Below are positions 59,186 to 64,000 of a stretch of 64,000 nt of DNA, one piece after another; the stretch's first letter is position 1, and the number at the start of each line of letters is the position of its first letter. A program made the translations under genes and the position numbers. The notes under the pieces are model-generated. The model searched no databases and was not told the DNA's origin. It saw nothing but the letters and a program-made list of their open reading frames with translations. Source of the stretch: Arbacia lixula (taxonomy: Eukaryota > Echinodermata > Echinoidea > Arbacioida > Arbaciidae); NCBI GenBank assembly GCA_963669155.1, contig OZ022589.1:6069723-6133722 (forward strand), read 5' to 3'.

Positions 59186-62100
59186 ATGAACCATTTAATG
59201 GCACAGCAGCCAACCACGATGCCATATGTATTGTTTCTACGCTTTGTGATATTGTTATATACTATTTCATCATTAGCCATCATCTCGAGACCAACACTTT
59301 CATTAAGTGGAGATGTGGAAATCAATCCTGGTCCGGCCAGACCCCCGAAATTTCCATGTGGGGAGTGTGGTAGAGCATGTGCGGATTACAGAGGGGCAAA
59401 GTCCAGTATCTTGTGTGAATCATGCGACACGTGGTACCACGCGGACTGTGTTGGTATTCGTGCATCCTTTCTGTCCCTTCTAGGGAGATCAGAATTGCCC
59501 TGGGAATGCTGCAAATGCGGCTTACCAAACCCGTCGACGAGCCTGTCTGAATCCTTTGCGACAACAGGGTCTTCAGAAAAGGAATCGTCCTGTTCTTCAA
59601 CCAGCACAGGCAACACCACACATAACTCAGATCTACCAGGTTCCCCACTTGCATCATCGACTCCATCCAAAAGGCAAATCAGTCACGGTCCTAGACCCCC
59701 AAAATTTCCATGTGGGGAGTGTGGAAGAGCATGTACGGATTACGGAGGGGCAAAGTCCAGCATCCTGTGTGAATCATGCGACACGTGGTACCACGCGGAC
59801 TGTGTCGGTATACGTGCATCCTTTCTGTCCCTTCTAGGGAGATCAGAATTGCCCTGGGAGTGCTGCAAATGTGGCTTGCCAAACCCGTCATCGAGCCTGT
59901 TTGAATCCTTTACAGTAGCAGGGTCTTCAGAAAATGAATCGACCTGTTTTTCAACCAGCACAGGTAATACTACACCCAACTCAGAACTACCAGGTTCCCC
60001 ACATGCATCATTGACTCCATCCAAAAGGCAAAATGCTTGTAAGTCCAACCTGAGAACCTTGACCATAAATTTTCAGAGTATACTCTCCAAACGGGAAGAG
60101 TTTTGGAGTCTTATCGATGCAACCAAGCCCGATATCATCCACGGCTGTGAAACATGGCTGAAACCAGGTATAGGAAATGGTGAAATATTCCCGCCGGGAT
60201 ACAAGCTGTACAGAAAGGACAGGAAAGATGGATATGGAGGGGTACTAGTGGCCGTCACGGACAGTTTGAACAGTCATGAGATTACAATGCATGGTGAATC
60301 CGAGCTCATTGCAGTCAAGGTATGTAATGGCAAACATGATGTGATATTTGCTTCTGTTTATCGACCACCGAATAGTGACCAAGGGTACATGGACAATCTA
60401 AGCCAATCCATCACAGATATTTGTTTAGCCAACCCACGTTCAGCGGTATGGATCTGTGGTGACATGAACCTACCAGATATAAACTGGGAAACTGAACAAA
60501 TTATGTCTCATCAGTACAGGCAGTCAATCAATGAGTCCTATCTTCAAGCTCTTGCAAACATGGGACTGGAACAGGTTGTAAACTTTCCAACAAGAAGAGA
60601 TAACATCTTGGACTTAGTTTGCACCAATCGTCCATCTCTAGTCAGGCTATGCCAACCCATGCCAGGACTCAGTGATCATGATGTTATATTCATGGAATTG
60701 ACTATCGAGGCTGTTAAGCATAAACCAATCAGACGAGAAATATTCCTATGGAAAAGAGCAGACTTGGAAAGTATTCACTCAGATGCCAAAGCATGGTCAG
60801 ACCAGTTCATGGCCAATTATGATGTCTCCACTCCAGTTGAGGAATTGTTCAATGAAATCCATCATTCACTTGAAAGAATTGTACGTGCTCATGTACCTTC
60901 CAAGATGACCTCTTCGAGAGTTAACCAATGCTGGTTTAACACGTCCACCAAACGTATGTGTCGCAAGAAAAACCGAGCCTACAGGAAAGCTAGGCACATA
61001 TCAAGCAAACCATCCAGTAGTAAAAAGGCAAAGGCAAAGGCCTGGGATCGCTATCATGAAATCAAGAGGAACACTCAGAAGGCATGCCGGCAAACCTACA
61101 ACAAGTACCTTGAAGACATAATCAACAGTGACCCAGGAAGTAATAAACGCCTTGGAGCTTTAGTCAAATCTCTCCGTAATGACCAGACTGGAGTGGCTCC
61201 TCTGAAAGAAGGGAATATCTTCCACTGTGACCCTAAACAGAAGGCAAACATCCTGAACAAGTACTTTTCGTCTGTGTTTGGCACCGATGGCCAACATGAG
61301 ACACTTCCTGATCTGGGACCAAGCCCATACTCGGACATGGATGACATACAAGTAACCACAGCAGGGGTACAGAAGTTGCTGAAAAACTTGAAAGACCATA
61401 AAGCTACGGGACCAGATGGCATCTCGGCGAAAGTACTGAAGGAGACTGCTGAACAGATCTCGCCTGCAATTACATTGCTCTTCCAGGCTTCCATCAATCA
61501 AGGCTGTATACCATCTGCATGGAAGAAAGCTTTAGTTGTTCCCATCTTTAAGAAGGGTTGTAAGTCAACTCCAGCCAATTACAGGCCAGTCTCCCTCACT
61601 GCTATCCTGTCTAAACTCTGCGAGCACATTATGCATTGTGCCATCATTCATCACCTCATTGAGCATGGCATTCTTTCTGACAGTCAGCATGGATTCAGGA
61701 AGCGTCGTTCATGCGAGACACAGCTGATACTCACCATCAATGACCTAGCAAAAGGACTGGAAGATAAAGAACAGATTGATGTCATATTGCTAGATTTTGC
61801 TAAGGCCTTTGACAAGGTTTCTCACCAACGACTTCTCCTTAAGGCCAGGTACTATGGTATAAGCGGCCTTACCCTTCAGTGGATTGAAGACTTTCTTACT
61901 GGGCGAACTCAACAAGTCATGTTGGAGGGCCAAATCAGTAATGAGATAGGAGTCACATCGGGCGTGCCACAAGGTAGTGTCTTGGGACCCTTACTATTCC
62001 TAATTTACATCAATGACCTACCAGATGGCATATATCACTCAAAATCCCGCCTATATGCTGATGATTGTCTCCTATACAAGACTATCAAAACACACCAGGA

Positions 62101-62860
62101 TTGTAACCAGCTCCAAGAAGATCTTGCTAGGCTTCAAGAGTGGGAGGCCAAGTGGAAAATGGAGTTCCACCCTGCCAAATGTCAAGTCCTGCGAGTGACC
62201 AACAAGAGGAACCCAATAGCTGGCCAATACAACATACATAATCATCGTCTGGAGGAAGTCAGCTATGCAAAGTATCTTGGGTTGCACATCGACAAGAAAC
62301 TCAACTTCAATACCCATGTCGACGTCACCGTCAAGAAGGCAAACTCTGTCTGTGCATTCCTACGACGAAATCTAAAACACCTCAATCGCAGGGTCAAAGA
62401 AGCTAGCTACAATATGTACATTAGACCGGTGGTGGAATATGCTGCAACAGCATGGGACCCACACACCCAGAAAAATGTCAGCAAGATCGAGATGGTACAG
62501 CGAAGGAGTGCACGATACGTCACTGGTGACTTCCATCAAACTAGCAGTGTCACTGCAATGCTGGCCCAGCTGAAATGGGCGTCGCTTGCCAGCAGACGAC
62601 TACAAAGCCGGCTTGCCATGATGTACCGCATCCGCTCTGATCTTGTGGACATCAACTGGCGACTACACCTTATAGAAGCAACATCCTCAACCCGTGGACA
62701 TGGATCCCGTTTCATCACTCCCAAGAGCACCAACCAAGTCTACAGCCAGTCCTTCTTCCCCAGAACTGTCAAGGACTGGAACAGCTTACAGATTGATCCA
62801 GCCAAATCACCCTCCCTCGAGGCATTTAAGGCTTCGTTGAGGGAGGTGTATACACCATAG
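59186..62860 (+). CDS. Retrotransposon polyprotein: leader-2A-PHD-PHD-endonuclease-RT
   Basis: An uninterrupted 1224-residue protein. Residues 13-34 form a hydrophobic leader. Residues 42-50 (GDVEINPGP) are a canonical 2A ribosome-skipping motif, predicting release of a 49-residue peptide and a downstream protein beginning with Pro50. Two tandem PHD-type zinc fingers follow (first Cys at 58 and 176), each in a 118-residue duplicated block. The apurinic-like endonuclease shows E322, GDMN with D426, and SDHD with H498. The reverse transcriptase shows LLDFAKAFD (D870) and the YADD catalytic box (957-960). The end matches the CR1-type PRTVKDWNSL...FKASL motif. All motifs are intact, so the copy may be competent. 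Start choice: this ATG gives the complete leader plus 2A; a Met at residue 5 or 12 is an alternative. Confidence 0.93.
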   Translation: MNHLMAQQPTTMPYVLFLRFVILLYTISSLAIISRPTLSLSGDVEINPGPARPPKFPCGECGRACADYRGAKSSILCESCDTWYHADCVGIRASFLSLLGRSELPWECCKCGLPNPSTSLSESFATTGSSEKESSCSSTSTGNTTHNSDLPGSPLASSTPSKRQISHGPRPPKFPCGECGRACTDYGGAKSSILCESCDTWYHADCVGIRASFLSLLGRSELPWECCKCGLPNPSSSLFESFTVAGSSENESTCFSTSTGNTTPNSELPGSPHASLTPSKRQNACKSNLRTLTINFQSILSKREEFWSLIDATKPDIIHGCETWLKPGIGNGEIFPPGYKLYRKDRKDGYGGVLVAVTDSLNSHEITMHGESELIAVKVCNGKHDVIFASVYRPPNSDQGYMDNLSQSITDICLANPRSAVWICGDMNLPDINWETEQIMSHQYRQSINESYLQALANMGLEQVVNFPTRRDNILDLVCTNRPSLVRLCQPMPGLSDHDVIFMELTIEAVKHKPIRREIFLWKRADLESIHSDAKAWSDQFMANYDVSTPVEELFNEIHHSLERIVRAHVPSKMTSSRVNQCWFNTSTKRMCRKKNRAYRKARHISSKPSSSKKAKAKAWDRYHEIKRNTQKACRQTYNKYLEDIINSDPGSNKRLGALVKSLRNDQTGVAPLKEGNIFHCDPKQKANILNKYFSSVFGTDGQHETLPDLGPSPYSDMDDIQVTTAGVQKLLKNLKDHKATGPDGISAKVLKETAEQISPAITLLFQASINQGCIPSAWKKALVVPIFKKGCKSTPANYRPVSLTAILSKLCEHIMHCAIIHHLIEHGILSDSQHGFRKRRSCETQLILTINDLAKGLEDKEQIDVILLDFAKAFDKVSHQRLLLKARYYGISGLTLQWIEDFLTGRTQQVMLEGQISNEIGVTSGVPQGSVLGPLLFLIYINDLPDGIYHSKSRLYADDCLLYKTIKTHQDCNQLQEDLARLQEWEAKWKMEFHPAKCQVLRVTNKRNPIAGQYNIHNHRLEEVSYAKYLGLHIDKKLNFNTHVDVTVKKANSVCAFLRRNLKHLNRRVKEASYNMYIRPVVEYAATAWDPHTQKNVSKIEMVQRRSARYVTGDFHQTSSVTAMLAQLKWASLASRRLQSRLAMMYRIRSDLVDINWRLHLIEATSSTRGHGSRFITPKSTNQVYSQSFFPRTVKDWNSLQIDPAKSPSLEAFKASLREVYTP
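59312..59335 (+). promoter_or_regulatory. 2A-like ribosome-skipping site
   Basis: Codons for DVEINPGP (residues 43-50), matching the D-V/I-E-x-N-P-G-P consensus. Skipping would occur between Gly49 and Pro50. Confidence 0.92.
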
Positions 62861-63020
62861 TGACCCCCAAGAAAGGCAGTCTTTTTACTAGCACAATTTG
62901 TACATAATGTGCACTTATTTTTATTCAATGAATCTGGCTGGCGCACACATATGGTGCTCACACATGCACACAGTGCGCAATCTTCAGTAATGAAGCAGCA
63001 CTCTACTGGAAGAAGAAGAA

Positions 63021-63393
63021 GTGACGTCATGTGCGAGGTGCCCTTCCATATGTTGTGTACTACTTTTTTCATAAATTGTCTTTTTTGTATGTTCTTTGAT
63101 GAAGGAATACATTCTTTTCATAGTGATATGTGTGTAGAAATATGTGTCTAATGATATATAAAACCCACAGGTGAAATGGAAAATATCCTTTTGAGAAAAT
63201 TGACAGTTTCCAAAAAAGTTGTACACAACACATGGAAGAGGACCTTGCACGTGATGTCACAAAATCAAAGCTCTGAAATCAAATAACTTTCTTTTCCTTT
63301 GACCGATTTTCGTCAAACCTTTACTAATATGTGTTTTCATATGTCTCATCTTATTGAAACCAAAATAATTTCAGAGTGAACTATCGCTTTAAA
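63021..63393. mobile_element. Foldback MITE, family C, right part of the split copy
   Basis: Resumes at gtgacgtcatgtgcgaggtg and runs to the right inverted end (gtgaactatcgctttaaa), matching 3488-3854. Confidence 0.92.
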
Positions 63394-64000
63394 GCTTCGT
63401 TAACCAGATTAAGTGTTGCTCAATAAGAGTTGTGTGTAGTGCAGAGATGCCACAGTGGTACATACACAGTTAAGTTAACTCTTTGGATGCCATATGTGGA
63501 ATTTATGCACCATTAATGCATACAAACCCCATAGAGCGAGATTTGTCTACCTCTGAATTAGTTATTTGCGCCGATTCCTTTATAGCTTGAAAAGGGGGGC
63601 AGGAGTGCTTGAAATTAAACCTACAGCGACGTTCTTTTCTTGGTAGAGTGCATGAGCCTGGTGGGGTTTCACTGGGATGAATATGCTCATCAAATACGGC
63701 TGCTCCAATTCTCCCTTCCTAATCAGATTGCGATGATTGCGCACCGAGCCAACGGAGTCTTCTATCCTAAAATCTAAAGAGAAAAAAGGCCGGTGTGGTT
63801 TCTTAGCTGGTGTGGACATTTAAACCAATAAAGTGCATTAGTCTCAAGGTCGTGAGGTGTGTATAGATGTGCTAGGTTAACTCTTTGAGTGTTTTCGGCG
63901 TGTTCTTGCTACAGTGATGCGTGCTAACCCCAGAGGAAAGTGCTAGACTAGCATTGATGGGGTAAACCTGTATATTTACCATAACACATGTGTTCAGTAG
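63394..64000. other. Unassigned DNA at the window end
   Basis: Non-coding sequence, presumably still the intron after exon g; nothing recognised. Confidence 0.4.

Larger units (their letters stand above)
58797..63020 (+). mobile_element. Full-length CR1-like non-LTR retrotransposon, 2A-containing
   Basis: The 4.2-kb element lies inside a family C MITE. It starts with a (TG)n run, has a 5' leader of about 390 bp with a partial 167-bp tandem repeat, one long intact ORF and a short 3' UTR. It ends at a (GAA)n tail (63009-63020). Its endonuclease/RT architecture and C-terminal NSL...SLEAFK block fit the CR1/Jockey group. No target-site duplication is seen; about 40 bp of target MITE is missing. 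Confidence 0.9.

Noticed and set aside
1-64000. tRNA, rRNA, CRISPR, bacterial promoters and ribosome binding sites
   Set aside because: None seen on reading either strand; the window is eukaryotic, and a covariance-model scan would be needed to exclude a diverged small RNA.

Overview
This is an animal genomic window, AT-rich and intron-dominated. It is most likely from an echinoderm, probably a sea urchin. The evidence is a deuterostome-type neuroendocrine receptor gene with very large introns, dense short foldback transposons, abundant microsatellites, and a CR1-like retrotransposon whose protein begins with a 2A-like motif of the kind described in sea urchin non-LTR elements. The species assignment is inference.

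One conserved host gene is recognisable, on the + strand. Seven coding exons (4667-4870, 7077-7330, 10198-10520, 11000-11278, 36616-36732, 43370-43520, 49209-49292) join with matching splice phases into about 470 codons of open reading frame. The upstream exons encode an acidic, Glu/Gln-rich luminal region. The last two encode the start of the membrane-proximal SEA-like domain of the PTPRN/PTPRN2 (IA-2/phogrin) family: a GYI strand, then a helix ending in LLQLP...FSDV. The signal peptide and N-terminal exons should lie upstream of the window; the transmembrane segment and pseudo-phosphatase domain should lie downstream. The intron after 49292 runs past the window end.

The introns hold nearly everything else. 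Region 1-4666 is upstream intron with long GA tracts and one intact foldback MITE. Intron 4 (11279-36615, 25 kb) holds a 4.7-kb inverted array of about 366-bp units, two near-perfect palindromic MITEs, several tandem duplications, a 5'-truncated Tx1/L1-like retrotransposon and a chimeric MITE. Introns 5 and 6 hold polypurine/polypyrimidine tracts, a MITE split by a retroposon, a telomere-like MITE, a (GAA)n block, and a partial tandem duplication of the final exon's 5' end. The last 15 kb holds a Tc1-type MITE, second copies of two MITE families and an apparently full-length, intact CR1-like retrotransposon (58797-63020). That element is nested inside a foldback MITE and encodes hydrophobic leader - 2A - two PHD fingers - endonuclease - reverse transcriptase.

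At least six short non-autonomous element families recur here (called A to F below). Stretches not listed as a feature are intronic DNA in which I see no gene, RNA gene or recognisable element.
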